Made by a program: the position numbers and the translations under genes. A DNA stretch of 64,000 bases from Streptomyces althioticus. GTDB taxonomy: Bacteria; Actinomycetota; Actinomycetes; Streptomycetales; Streptomycetaceae. Each line of letters starts with the position of its first letter. The first letter of the stretch is position 1. Positions 35,172-43,719 of the stretch are shown one piece after another. The stretch is taken from positions 78,608 to 142,607 of the forward strand of contig BMSW01000004.1 in assembly GCA_014649355.1 (NCBI GenBank). The letters run 5' to 3'. Below the pieces are notes generated by a model, which searched no databases, was not told where the DNA came from, and worked only from the letters and a program-made list of their open reading frames with translations.

Positions 35172-36857
35172 ATGGAGACCGAGTCGGAACCCTACGTCCG
35201 TCTTGCATCGCTGCGACAACTCCACCGGGCCATGGCCGACATGAACACGGCGCGCAGCCTGGCGGACACGTTGCAGACGGTCGCCGACGGCGTCGTGGGC
35301 GCCCTCGGGTACGAGCTGGCCTGCGTCAACCTCGTACGCCCCGACGGCGACCTCGTGGTCGCGGCCCTCTCCGGGAACGCGGCGGCGGAGGCCCTCATCA
35401 CCGGCCGGGTCGGCTCCCGCGAGTCCTGGGACCGCCGGCTCACCATGGGCGAGCGCTGGGGCGACCTGGTGTTCATACCGCACACCGAGGGCTGGGTCCT
35501 CGACGACGACGACGTCCCGCAGTGGTACACCGACGGGCCCGCTCCCCGCTTCGAGGACGAGTGGCACCCCTCCGACCGGCTCTTCGCCCCCATGTACGCG
35601 CCCGGACCACAGGGCGGCGGCACCTCCGGCGAACTGATCGGCGTGCTCTCCGTCGACCGCCCGCGCAACGGCCGCCGGCCCGGCGCCTGGGGCCGCGAGG
35701 CCCTCCAGATGTACGCCTTCCAGGCCGCCATCGCGATCAGCAACGCCCGGCTGCGCTCCAACATGCAGCGCGCCCTGGTCCGTCTGGAGCGCGAGCAGCA
35801 GGCGCTGCGGGCCAGCGAGGAGAGCTTCCGGCAGGCCTTCGAGTACGCGCCCTCCGGCATGGCCATCGCCGAGATGGGCGGCGACCAGCACGGCCGCATC
35901 CTGCGCACCAACGACGCCCTGTGCCGGCTGCTCGGCCGGCCCGCCTCCGCGATGCGCCGCTACTCCTTCTCCGACCTCGTCCACCCCGAGGACATAGGCA
36001 CCCTGCTGCGCACCTCCGCCGAGGGCGGCCGGGCGGAGCTGCGGCTGGCCCGGCGCGACGGCACCTACGTGTGGGTCTCCCTACGCAACTCGGTCGTCGC
36101 CGACGCCGCCGACGGGCCGCGCTTCCTGCTCACCCACGTCGAGGACATCGAGGAGCGCAAGCGCCGCGAGCTCCAGCTCGCCCACCGCGCCTCCCACGAC
36201 TCGCTCACCGGCCTGCCGAACTCCGCCGAGCTGCGCTCCCGGCTCTCCGCCCGGCTGTGCAGCCAGCAGCCGCTCACCCTGCCGGCGGCCGTGGACTCCA
36301 TGGAGCCCTACGAGTCCTTCGACTCCCACGACGCCGCCTTCGGCCCGCCCGCCTTCGACCGCGGCCACGACTTCGACTTCCCGCCCGGCCGTGACGCGTA
36401 CGACGGCTACGACCACCATGTGCACACCGTCGCGCCCGCCGCGGACGCCGACGACGGCACCAAGGGGCTCGCGGTGCTCTTCTGCGACCTCGACGGCTTC
36501 AAGTCGATCAACGACCGGTTCGGGCACAACGCGGGTGACGCGGTTCTCATCGAGGTGGCCCGGCGGCTCAGCAACGGCGTGCGGGACGGCGACACCGTGG
36601 CCCGGCTCGGAGGTGACGAATTCGTCATCCTCGCCGACGGGCTCGGCCGGGCCGACGCGCAGGACCTCGCCGTGCGGCTGCGCAACGAGATCATCCAGCC
36701 CATCCGGGCCGAGGGACGGGCCGTGCGGGTCGGCGCCAGCTTCGGTATCGGGTGGGCCCATTGCGGCATGACGGCCGACGAAGTGCTGAAGTCGGCCGAC
36801 GAGCGGATGTACGTCGAGAAACGATCTCGTCCCAAACAGCACAGACGTGCCGGATGA
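35172..36857 (+). CDS. cdgB: diguanylate cyclase, GAF-PAS-GGDEF (CdgB type)
   Basis: 561 residues. It makes cyclic di-GMP, which in Streptomyces controls BldD and development. A GAF domain covers about 15-195, a PAS domain with PAC about 215-340 (SFRQAFEYAPSGMAIAEMGG), and a GGDEF domain about 350-555 with an inserted Asp/Tyr/His-rich stretch (380-430). The A-site is a perfect GGDEF at 480-484. The inhibitory I-site RxxD is RDGD at 471-474, five residues before it, so product inhibition is expected. ATG 35172 has a strong RBS (GGGGGGAGGG). The S. coelicolor counterpart (CdgB) has the same order. Confidence 0.92.
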   Translation: METESEPYVRLASLRQLHRAMADMNTARSLADTLQTVADGVVGALGYELACVNLVRPDGDLVVAALSGNAAAEALITGRVGSRESWDRRLTMGERWGDLVFIPHTEGWVLDDDDVPQWYTDGPAPRFEDEWHPSDRLFAPMYAPGPQGGGTSGELIGVLSVDRPRNGRRPGAWGREALQMYAFQAAIAISNARLRSNMQRALVRLEREQQALRASEESFRQAFEYAPSGMAIAEMGGDQHGRILRTNDALCRLLGRPASAMRRYSFSDLVHPEDIGTLLRTSAEGGRAELRLARRDGTYVWVSLRNSVVADAADGPRFLLTHVEDIEERKRRELQLAHRASHDSLTGLPNSAELRSRLSARLCSQQPLTLPAAVDSMEPYESFDSHDAAFGPPAFDRGHDFDFPPGRDAYDGYDHHVHTVAPAADADDGTKGLAVLFCDLDGFKSINDRFGHNAGDAVLIEVARRLSNGVRDGDTVARLGGDEFVILADGLGRADAQDLAVRLRNEIIQPIRAEGRAVRVGASFGIGWAHCGMTADEVLKSADERMYVEKRSRPKQHRRAG

Positions 36858-36971
36858 GCCGCAGGTCGGTGCGTTGATGCGGTCCGGGTCACCCTTTCGG
36901 GTCAGAGGAACCGGGTAGGCTCGGCTTCTCCGCACACGTACACACCCGATCCGCAGCTAGGAGCACAGGGG

Positions 36972-37901
36972 ATGACGCCCGGCAACAACGGCGCGAGCAC
37001 GCCCGAGGACGACGACCCGTTCGGCTACCTGTACGCCGACGGGCAGGCCAACGGAGCCCAGCCGCCGTCCGGGGGTTACGGCTACCCGAACTCGGTGAAC
37101 CGGGTGCGGCCGGTCGGTTCCCGCCAGTACGGCCAGCAGGGGCCCGCCCCGCAGGCACCGCCCCAGCAGGGCGCCTTCGGCCAGCCCAGCGCGCACTACG
37201 CCGCGCCCGAGACGCTGCCCGGGGGCGCGCCCACCGCGCGCACCCCGCAGCCGTCCCGCGGCGGCCGCGGCGGCGGCCCGAACACCAAGGGTCTGCTCAT
37301 CGGCGCGATCGCCGTGGTCGCGGCGGTCGTCATCGGCATCGGCGTCGCCATGATCAGCGGTGACGACGACGACAAGGGCGGCAACGAGGCGGGCCCGTCT
37401 CCGACGGCGACCCAGGAAACGGGCGAGCCGAGTCCGTCTTCCTCGGAGGGGGACAAGGACGAGGACAAGGCGAAGCTGCCCGCCATAGACGCGAAGGCGC
37501 TCCGCCTCGACGGCGGCGCGACCCTCTCGTCCGAGTTCGAGGGCGCGAAGGCCGACGGCGGCGTCTACGTCACCGGCTTCAACAAGGTCGGCTCGAAGGT
37601 CACCTGGACCGTCAACGGCGTCAAGGCCGGCAACTACCGCTTCTACGTGCAGTACGGCATCCCCGGCGAGGACGCCGACGCGACCATCGTGGTCAACGGC
37701 AAGCCCGAGACCCGCCCGCTGAACATGAAGAACTTCGCCAAGGGCGCCAAGGGCGACTGGGAAGCGGGCTGGCAGAACACCTGGGCCAGCGTGAACCTCA
37801 ACGACGGCACCAACACCATCGAGCTGGTCTGCAACGAGGGCAACAAGTGCAACGCGGTCCTCGATCAGCTGTGGCTCACGAATGAGGACGGATCCAGCTG
37901 A
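36972..37901 (+). CDS. membrane-anchored protein with CBM35-like carbohydrate-binding domain
   Basis: 309 residues. Residues 1-105 are cytosolic, Pro/Gln/Gly/Tyr-rich. One helix GLLIGAIAVVAAVVIGIGVA lies at about 107-126. A Ser/Glu/Lys linker follows, then residues 175-305 form a beta-sandwich of the CBM35/CBM6 type (LDGGATLSSEFEGAKADGGV, VTWTVNGVKAGNYRFYVQYG, TNTIELVCNEGNKCNAVLDQ, LWLTNEDG), with a Cys pair. So the sugar-binding domain faces outside. It may bind cell-wall glycans or plant polysaccharides; the ligand is unknown. It follows cdgB by 114 bp and ends at a bidirectional hairpin. Confidence 0.83.
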   Translation: MTPGNNGASTPEDDDPFGYLYADGQANGAQPPSGGYGYPNSVNRVRPVGSRQYGQQGPAPQAPPQQGAFGQPSAHYAAPETLPGGAPTARTPQPSRGGRGGGPNTKGLLIGAIAVVAAVVIGIGVAMISGDDDDKGGNEAGPSPTATQETGEPSPSSSEGDKDEDKAKLPAIDAKALRLDGGATLSSEFEGAKADGGVYVTGFNKVGSKVTWTVNGVKAGNYRFYVQYGIPGEDADATIVVNGKPETRPLNMKNFAKGAKGDWEAGWQNTWASVNLNDGTNTIELVCNEGNKCNAVLDQLWLTNEDGSS

Positions 37902-37908
37902 CCCGGCG

Positions 37909-37934
37909 GGCCTTCATCGTGCGGCGTGAAGGCC
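37909..37934. terminator. bidirectional hairpin between the CBM35 and PfkB genes
   Basis: GGCCTTCA (37909-37916) and TGAAGGCC (37927-37934), a perfect 8-bp stem with a 10-nt loop, between convergent genes. Confidence 0.65.
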
Positions 37935-38864
37935 TCACGCCGCCGTTGCCACGCCCGTGACCGTGACCGTTGTGAGGAAGCGGTCGTAGGCCGCGTGGTC
38001 GAAGTCGCCGGCTGTGGGGGAGAGGACCGTCGCCGCCGAGAGGGCCGTGGCGCGGATCAGGCGTTCCGGCCAGGGGCGGTGTTCCACCAGGGCGGACAGC
38101 AGGCCCGCGACGGCCGCGTCGCCCGCGCCCGTGGGGTTGCCGGTCAGCGTGGCCGGAGGGGTCGCGCGCCAGCGGCCCTCCGGGGTCACCGCCAGCAGGC
38201 CGTCCGCGCCCAGGGACGCGACCACCGTGCCGGCGCCCCGGCGGCGGGCGTCCTGGGTGGCGCGCAACGGCTCGTGGGAGCCGGTGAGTTCGGCCAGCTC
38301 CTCCGCGTTGGGTTTCAGGAAGTCGGGCCGGCCGGCCACACCACGGCGCAGGGCCGCCCCGCTGGTGTCGAGCAGCACCGGGACCTGGGCCGCGCGGGCC
38401 GTGCGGACGAGGTGCGCGTACGCGCCGACCGGGACGCCCGGGGGCAGGCTGCCGCACAGGGCCACCGCCGACGCGGACGCCAGCAGGTCGTCGTAGACCT
38501 CCTGGAAGGCGGACCACTCGGCGTGGGTGATGTCCGGGCCGGGCTCGTTCAGATGGGTCGTGGCGCCGGTGCGGTCGTCGACGAGGGTCACCGTGCGGCG
38601 GGTGGCGCCGGAGACCGGGACCAACGCGTCGGTGAGGCGCGGCACTTCGGCGAGGCGGTCGCGCAGGACGCGTCCCGTGGGGCCGCCCGAGAAGCCCGTG
38701 ACGGTCACCTCGTGGCCGAGCGCGGCCAGTACCCGGGCGACGTTGACGCCCTTGCCGCCGGGGCGTTCCAGCACCTCGGAGACCCGGTGGGAGGCGCCCG
38801 CCCGCAAGGACGGGACGCGATAGGTGATGTCGAGAGCGGTGTTCAGCGTGACCGTGAGAATCAC
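37935..38864 (-). CDS. 1-phosphofructokinase-type hexose kinase (PfkB family)
   Basis: 309 residues of the PfkB/ribokinase superfamily, closest in form to 1-phosphofructokinase or tagatose-6-phosphate kinase. It starts ILTVTLNTALDITYRVPSL, with ERPGGKGVNVARVLAALG (PfkB signature 1) and the C-terminal catalytic signature TGNPTGAGDAAVAGLLSAL containing the base Asp. The exact sugar phosphate is uncertain. GTG 38864 has a strong RBS (GGGGGAGG) on the minus strand. It lies downstream of nagA in the same orientation but behind a hairpin at 38947-38972, so probably has its own promoter. Confidence 0.87.
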   Translation of the reverse strand: MILTVTLNTALDITYRVPSLRAGASHRVSEVLERPGGKGVNVARVLAALGHEVTVTGFSGGPTGRVLRDRLAEVPRLTDALVPVSGATRRTVTLVDDRTGATTHLNEPGPDITHAEWSAFQEVYDDLLASASAVALCGSLPPGVPVGAYAHLVRTARAAQVPVLLDTSGAALRRGVAGRPDFLKPNAEELAELTGSHEPLRATQDARRRGAGTVVASLGADGLLAVTPEGRWRATPPATLTGNPTGAGDAAVAGLLSALVEHRPWPERLIRATALSAATVLSPTAGDFDHAAYDRFLTTVTVTGVATAA

Positions 38865-38946
38865 CGGGCCGACCTCCCCCTCTTGCCTGCCTTCCGTGGC
38901 CCCGGGGTCACGATCATGCCAAAAGGAAGGCGGTCGGCCCACCCCT

Positions 38947-38972
38947 GGGACCGGCCACCGTGGACCGGTCCC
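38947..38972 (-). terminator. nagKA terminator
   Basis: GGGACCGG (38947-38954) and CCGGTCCC (38965-38972), an 8-bp perfect stem behind nagA. Confidence 0.6.
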
Positions 38973-38981
38973 GGGGACGGA

Positions 38982-40145
38982 TCAGGCCAGTTGGGGAGCG
39001 ACCGCCCATTCCCCCTTGCGCATGACGCCCACCAGTTCGAAGGAGTCGTCCAGGACGACCAGGTCGGCGTCCTTGCCGGGCTCCAGCGAGCCGATGCGGT
39101 CGGACAGGCCCAGCAGCCGCGCCGGGTTCGCGGAGACCGCCGCGACGACGTCCTCGACGGGCAGCCCGTCCACCGTCACCGCCCGCTTGAAGGCGCGGTC
39201 CAGGGTCAGCGTGGAGCCGGCGATCGAGTTGCCCTCCACCAGCCGGGCCACGCCGTCCGCGACCTCGACCTCCAGCGGGCCGAGCATGTAGCGGCCGTCG
39301 CCGAAGCCGGCCGCGTCCATCGCGTCGGTGATGAAGGCGACCCGGTCGCGTCCGGCGTGGTGGAACGCGAACTGCAGGGCGGCCGGGTGGAGATGCGTGC
39401 CGTCGTTGATCAGCTCGACGGTGACCCGCTCGTCCTCCAGCAGCGCCGCGATCGGGCCGGGGGCGCGGTGGCCGAGCGGCGGCATCGCGTTGAACAGGTG
39501 GGTGGCGACGGTCGCGCCCGCGTCGACGGCGGCGACCGTCTGCTCGTAGGTGGCGTCCGTGTGGCCGACGGCGGCGATCACGCCGTGCTCGACGAGCAGC
39601 CGTACGGAGTCCAGACCGCCGGGGAGTTCGGTCGCGAGCGTCATCATCCGGGCGTGGCCGTGGGCCGCGTCGATCAGCTTGCGCACCTCCGCCGGGTCGG
39701 GGTCGCGCAGCAGCGTCTCGTCGTGCGCCCCTTTGCGGCACGGGGAGATGAAGGGCCCCTCGAAGTGGATGCCGGCGATGTCGCCCTGCTGGGCCAGCTC
39801 CGCCAGCATCCCCGCGTGCCGGGCGAGGAAGTCCAGGTCGCCCGTGACGGCGGAGGCGACCACGGTGGTGGTGCCGTGGCGCAGATGCGTGCGGACGCCC
39901 TGGAGGACGTCCTCGGCGGTGCCGCCGGCGAAGGACACCCCGCCGCCGCCGTGGTTGTGGATGTCGACGAAGCCGGGCACCAGCCAGTGGCCGCGCAGGT
40001 CGACCGTCTTGGCCGTCCCCTCCGCGGGGGCCGGGCCGGGGGCCGTGGCCGCGATGCGCGTGCCCTCGACGGTCACGCGGGCGTCGTCCACGGTCCCGGT
40101 GGGCAGGACCACCCGGGCACCGGTGAGAACCTTGGTGGGGGCCAT
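38982..40145 (-). CDS. nagA: N-acetylglucosamine-6-phosphate deacetylase
   Basis: 387 residues, standard length. It removes acetate from GlcNAc-6-P, giving glucosamine-6-P for glycolysis or wall synthesis. The amidohydrolase core has VDIHNHGGGG with His63 and His65, IHFEGPFISP with the metal-ligand Glu, VGHTDATYEQ, and ATHLFNAMPPLGHR. The catalytic Asp is in AFITDAMDAAG. Its ATG overlaps the nagK stop by 1 nt, so the two form a translationally coupled operon. In S. coelicolor nagKA is under DasR control (established), and DasR-like sites lie upstream of nagK here too. Confidence 0.94.
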   Translation of the reverse strand: MAPTKVLTGARVVLPTGTVDDARVTVEGTRIAATAPGPAPAEGTAKTVDLRGHWLVPGFVDIHNHGGGGVSFAGGTAEDVLQGVRTHLRHGTTTVVASAVTGDLDFLARHAGMLAELAQQGDIAGIHFEGPFISPCRKGAHDETLLRDPDPAEVRKLIDAAHGHARMMTLATELPGGLDSVRLLVEHGVIAAVGHTDATYEQTVAAVDAGATVATHLFNAMPPLGHRAPGPIAALLEDERVTVELINDGTHLHPAALQFAFHHAGRDRVAFITDAMDAAGFGDGRYMLGPLEVEVADGVARLVEGNSIAGSTLTLDRAFKRAVTVDGLPVEDVVAAVSANPARLLGLSDRIGSLEPGKDADLVVLDDSFELVGVMRKGEWAVAPQLA

Positions 40146-41110
40146 CAGGTGGTTACCTCCGAGGGGTCAGTGGTCTCGATCGACGGGCCGGCGGCCTCGA
40201 TCAGGTCCCAGGCGAGCAGGCCCGCGCCCAGGCATCCTGCGGTGTCCCCGAGGGCCGCGGGGACCAGGGACGGCAGCTTCTGGAAGGTGACCCGCCGCCG
40301 GACGGCCTCCCGCAGCGGTGTGAACAAGGTTTCCCCCGCCTCGGCGAGCCCGCCACCGATGATCAGCGTGCGCGGGTCCAGCAGGGTGAGCGCGGTGACC
40401 AGCCCGTCGGCGAGCGCGTCCACCGCCTCCTGCCACACCCGTACCGCCCGCTCGTCGCCCGAGGCAACGGCCCTGGCGCAGTCCGCCGCGTCCGCGTCCG
40501 GGCCGCCGCTCGCCTCGGCCCAGGCCCGGCTCACGGCCGACGCGGACGCGTACCGCTCCAGACAGCCGCGCTGACCGCAGGGACACTCCGCGCCGCCGGT
40601 CCGTACGACGATGTGGCCGATCTCGCCCGCGAAGCCGTGCGCGCCCGCCTCGACCTTGCCGTCGATGCCGATGGCGCCCGCGATGCCGGTGCCGAGCGGG
40701 ACGAAGAGGAAGCGGTCGGCGCCGCGCCCGGCCCCGACCCGGCCCTCGGCGAGACCGCCGGTGCGCACGTCGTGGCCCAGCGCCACGGGAACGCCGCCGA
40801 GCCGCTCGGCGAGCAGGGCGCGCAGGGGCACGTCGCGCCAGCCGAGGTTGGCGGCGTAGGCGGCGACGCCCTCCGCCTCGTCGACGATGCCGGGGACGGC
40901 GACACCGGCGGCCGAGGCCGGTTCGCCGTGGGCGCGGATGCCGTGGGCGCGGAGCTCCGCCGCGAAGTCGAGGATGCCCTCGACCACCGCGTCCGGGCCG
41001 CGCTCGCGGCCGGTGGGCCGGCGCGCCTGGTGCAGCAGCTCGCCGTCCGCCCCGACCAGGGCGGCCTTCATCCCGGTGCCGCCCACGTCGAGGGCGATGA
41101 CATGTTTCAC
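40145..41110 (-). CDS. nagK: ROK-family N-acetylglucosamine kinase
   Basis: 321 residues. The ATP-binding signature is VIALDVGGTGMKAALVGADG (about 4-23), followed by VAVPGIVDEAEGV. The ROK sugar-binding motif GEIGHIVVRTGGAECPCGQRGC carries the zinc-binding CxCGxxGCxE (CPCGQRGCLE). It phosphorylates GlcNAc (NagK of S. coelicolor occupies the same place, before nagA). ROK glucokinases are similar in sequence; operon partner and DasR sites favour GlcNAc. GTG 41110 has no strong RBS in front but starts MKHVIALDVGG. The transcript begins near the DasR-like sites. Confidence 0.88.
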   Translation of the reverse strand: MKHVIALDVGGTGMKAALVGADGELLHQARRPTGRERGPDAVVEGILDFAAELRAHGIRAHGEPASAAGVAVPGIVDEAEGVAAYAANLGWRDVPLRALLAERLGGVPVALGHDVRTGGLAEGRVGAGRGADRFLFVPLGTGIAGAIGIDGKVEAGAHGFAGEIGHIVVRTGGAECPCGQRGCLERYASASAVSRAWAEASGGPDADAADCARAVASGDERAVRVWQEAVDALADGLVTALTLLDPRTLIIGGGLAEAGETLFTPLREAVRRRVTFQKLPSLVPAALGDTAGCLGAGLLAWDLIEAAGPSIETTDPSEVTT

Positions 41111-41138
41111 GGGGAACAGTGTGGCCCGTGGACCCGCA

Positions 41139-41172
41139 AGAGGTCTAGTCCACTCACGTGGTGTAGACCTTA
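41139..41172. promoter_or_regulatory. two DasR-responsive (dre-like) elements
   Basis: AGAGGTCTAGTCCACT (41139-41154) matches the published dre consensus ACTGGTCTAGACCACT at 13 of 16 positions. A second, weaker copy CGTGGTGTAGACCTTA (41157-41172) follows with a 10/16 match. They lie between nagK and the divergent sugar-binding-protein gene. GlcN-6-P, made by NagA, is the known DasR effector. Confidence 0.72.
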
Positions 41173-41187
41173 ATCCGATAATCGGAT
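41173..41187. promoter_or_regulatory. 15-bp palindrome upstream of the sugar-binding lipoprotein gene
   Basis: ATCCGAT-A-ATCGGAT is a perfect 7+1+7 palindrome directly beside the dre-like sites and 39 bp before the GTG start. It also contains GATAAT, which could be a -10 of the binding-protein gene; an operator there would block it directly. Confidence 0.55.
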
Positions 41188-41225
41188 CACCAAGCGGCGC
41201 TGGGCGCCGGATCAGGGGAGAGCAC

Positions 41226-42494
41226 GTGCGAGGGCGGGTCAGGACAAGGACGATCGCGGCGGTGTCCGCGCTGGGACTGGCAGCGGTCCTGAGCGGATGC
41301 GGGGTCGGCGGCGAGTCCTCCGACGTGACCCTCACGCTGGTCGCCGCCGACTACGGCAACGGCGCGGCCGACAGCAGCAAGAAGTACTGGGCCGACCTGG
41401 TCGAGCGGTACGAGTCCGACCACCCGGACGTCGAGATCGACGTCAGCGTGTACTCCTGGAACGACGTGGACCGCAAGGTCAAGGAGATGGTCGACGCCGG
41501 GAGCCCGCCGGACATGGCCCAGATCGGCGCGTACGCCGACTACGCCTCCCAGGGCCTGCTCTACCGCGCCGGCGACCTGCTCTCCATCCCCGTCCAGGCG
41601 GACTTCCTCTCGCAGCTCTCCGGCGCCGGCGAGGTCAACAGCGTGCAGTACGGCATGCCGTTCGCCGCCTCCACGCGGCTGCTGTTCTACAACAAGTCCC
41701 TCTTCACCGAGGCCGGCATCACCCCGCCCGAGACCTGGGACGAACTGGTCGAGTGCGCCGAGGCGCTCAAGGCGGCCGGGGTGAAGTTCCCCTACGCGCT
41801 GCCGCTCGGCCCCGAGGAGGCCCAGGCCGAGACCCTCCAGTGGCTGCTGAGCGGCGACGGCGGCTACACCGACATCGGCGGCACCTACGGCATCGACTCC
41901 ACGGAGAACGTCGAGACCCTCAGCTGGCTGCGGGACGAACTCGTCGGCAAGGGGCTCACCGGCCCCGTCGCGCCCGGCAAGCTCGACCGCGCGAAGGCGT
42001 TCGAGGCGTTCGCCGCCGGGGACGTCGGCATGCTCAACGGGCACCCCTCCCTGATGGAGATGGCGCGGAAGAAGGGCGTGAAGTACGGCATGGTGCCGAT
42101 CCCCGGCACCGACGGCACGACCCCCTCCGCGCTCGGCGTCGCCGACTGGATGATGGCGTTCGAGAAGAACGGGCACCGCGACGAGATCGGGGACTTCCTC
42201 GACTTCGTGTACAGCGAGAAGAACGTGCTGGACTTCTCGCGCGAGTACGACCTGCTGCCGGTCACCAACTCCGCGTCGCGGGCGATGGCGGCGTCGGGGC
42301 AGGACAAGGAGCTCAAGCCGTTCCTCGACCAGCTGCCGCTGTCGGAGCAGTACCCGGTGGGCAAGACGTCGTGGGCCGGGGTGAACGCGGAGATCAAGCA
42401 GAAGATCGGGCGGGCCGTGGAGCCGGGGGGCAGCCCGGCGGCCGTGCTCGGGGAGCTGCAGGCCGCGGCCGTGCGGGCGGACAGTGCGGGGTAG
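41226..42494 (+). CDS. sugar ABC-transporter substrate-binding lipoprotein (family 1)
   Basis: 422 residues. Signal peptide with lipobox LSGC (Cys25). The mature protein has the solute-binding family 1 fold: WADLVERYESDHPDVEIDVS, SPPDMAQIGAYADYASQGLL, YGMPFAASTRLLFYNKSLFT, TWDELVECAEALKAAG and WLLSGDGGYTDIGG. It captures a sugar outside the cell for an ABC importer. No permease gene is adjacent; msiK (17 kb away) could serve as ATPase. GTG 41226 has RBS GGGGAG. It is divergent from nagKA and shares its dre-containing region, so an amino-sugar substrate is plausible but not shown. Confidence 0.87.
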   Translation: MRGRVRTRTIAAVSALGLAAVLSGCGVGGESSDVTLTLVAADYGNGAADSSKKYWADLVERYESDHPDVEIDVSVYSWNDVDRKVKEMVDAGSPPDMAQIGAYADYASQGLLYRAGDLLSIPVQADFLSQLSGAGEVNSVQYGMPFAASTRLLFYNKSLFTEAGITPPETWDELVECAEALKAAGVKFPYALPLGPEEAQAETLQWLLSGDGGYTDIGGTYGIDSTENVETLSWLRDELVGKGLTGPVAPGKLDRAKAFEAFAAGDVGMLNGHPSLMEMARKKGVKYGMVPIPGTDGTTPSALGVADWMMAFEKNGHRDEIGDFLDFVYSEKNVLDFSREYDLLPVTNSASRAMAASGQDKELKPFLDQLPLSEQYPVGKTSWAGVNAEIKQKIGRAVEPGGSPAAVLGELQAAAVRADSAG

Positions 42495-42504
42495 CCTGCC
42501 CGGC

Positions 42505-42747
42505 ATGGGTGAGGCTGAGGCTGAGGAGCTGGGGCGCCTCGAGCGGGAGGTGCTCGCGCTGGAGCGGCGGGGGGTCGTGTCGCCGGGGGCGAAGGAGCGG
42601 GTGATCCGGGAGGAGCTGGGGCTTGTACCGGTGCGGTACTACCAACTTCTCAACGCGTTGCTCGACGACCCGCGGGCGTTGGCCCACGATCCCGTGACGG
42701 TGAACCGCTTGCGGCGGGTCAGGGAAGCGCGGCGCGGGGAGCGGTAG
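42505..42747 (+). CDS. DUF3263 family protein
   Basis: 80 residues, typical of DUF3263, a short actinobacterial helical protein with an HTH-like feel: LEREVLALERRGVVSPGAKE, VIREELGLVPVRYYQLLNAL, VNRLRRVREARR. The segment VRYYQLLNALLDDP is the conserved part. A DNA-binding role is only suggested. ATG 42505 follows TAGCCT (42492-42497) by 7 nt; that hexamer begins with the TAG stop of the preceding gene. So a leaderless promoter lies inside the end of the binding-protein gene. Confidence 0.82.
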   Translation: MGEAEAEELGRLEREVLALERRGVVSPGAKERVIREELGLVPVRYYQLLNALLDDPRALAHDPVTVNRLRRVREARRGER

Positions 42748-42778
42748 GGGTCTCTCGCCCCCGCCGCCCCTTCCCGTA

Positions 42779-42835
42779 CCCGGGGCTCCGCCCCGGACCC
42801 CGCTCCTCGAACGCCGGAGGGGTTGAGCTCAGCCC
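42779..42835. repeat. dispersed Streptomyces repeat, family B
   Basis: Contains CCGGGGCTCCGCCCCGGACC then CCGCTCCTCGAACGCCGGAG. I know this as one of the commonest intergenic repeats of Streptomyces chromosomes. GGGGCTCCGCCCC is itself a hairpin. It lies between the convergent DUF3263 and otsB genes. Confidence 0.75.
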
Positions 42836-42848
42836 GTCGACACCCTCG

Positions 42849-43709
42849 TCAGGCGAGCCGGGCCGCCAGCGTGCGCAGCAGGCGCACCACTCCCGACGGG
42901 CCGTCGACCACCAGGTCCGCCCGCTCCCGGAGCTCCGTGACCTCCTCGCTGCCGCTGCACACCAGCACACCCGGTGTCCCGGACGCCCGCAGCTTGTCCA
43001 CCGCCGTGAAGGCCGCCAGGTCGCCCAGGTCGTCCCCGGCGTACAGCACCGACCCCGCCCCGATCTCCCGCGCGTACTCCAGGAGCGCGACCCCCTTGTC
43101 CATGCCCGGCGGCCGCAGCTCCAGCACCATCCGCCCCGGCTCCACGACGAGACCGTGCCGCGTCGCGAGGTCCGTCAGCGGCTCGCGCAGGGCCTCGAAG
43201 GCGGCCTGCGGGTCGGCCGCCCTGCGGGTGTGGACGGCGACCGCCCGCCCCTTCTCCTCGATCCACGTGCCCTGCCACGCCCCCACCCGGTCCAGCAGCC
43301 CCGGCAGCTCGGCGCGGGCGGCGGCGACACCGGGGTGCGGGGCGGGCGCGGTGACGGTGCCGGTGACCGCGTCCCACCGCTCGGCGCCGTAGTGGCCGAG
43401 CACCACCAGGTGCTCGAGATTCGGCACGCCCGCGAAGCCGCCGTGGCGGACCGCGACGCCCGGCGGGCGGCCGGTGACGACGGCCACCGCCGCGACCTTC
43501 GGGGCGAGCGCGGCGAGCGCGGGCACCGCGTCCGGGTGGGCGCGGGCCTGCTCGGGGTCGGGCACGATCGGCGCGAGCGTGCCGTCGAAGTCGAGCGCGA
43601 TCAGCGCCTTGCCCGGGCGGGCCAGGAGCGCGTCGAGTCCGTCCCGCCCGGCCTGCGTGGCGGGCGCCGGCAGGTCGCCGGGGTCCGTGGAGTCCGTCTG
43701 ACTGGCCAT
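42849..43709 (-). CDS. otsB: trehalose-6-phosphate phosphatase
   Basis: 286 residues. HAD-superfamily phosphatase with motif I ALDFDGTLAPI (Asp40 nucleophile, Asp42), motif II VTGRP, and motif IV VLYAGDDLGDLAAF. The middle cap part (GHYGAERWDAVTG) fits trehalose-phosphatases. It removes phosphate from trehalose-6-P to yield trehalose, a spore and osmotic protectant. ATG 43709 follows TAGGTT by 7 nt (leaderless). The start is 11 bp from the otsA stop (same strand), but it carries its own promoter, almost identical to that of otsA. Confidence 0.92.
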   Translation of the reverse strand: MASQTDSTDPGDLPAPATQAGRDGLDALLARPGKALIALDFDGTLAPIVPDPEQARAHPDAVPALAALAPKVAAVAVVTGRPPGVAVRHGGFAGVPNLEHLVVLGHYGAERWDAVTGTVTAPAPHPGVAAARAELPGLLDRVGAWQGTWIEEKGRAVAVHTRRAADPQAAFEALREPLTDLATRHGLVVEPGRMVLELRPPGMDKGVALLEYAREIGAGSVLYAGDDLGDLAAFTAVDKLRASGTPGVLVCSGSEEVTELRERADLVVDGPSGVVRLLRTLAARLA

Positions 43710-43719
43710 GCGCCCCAAC

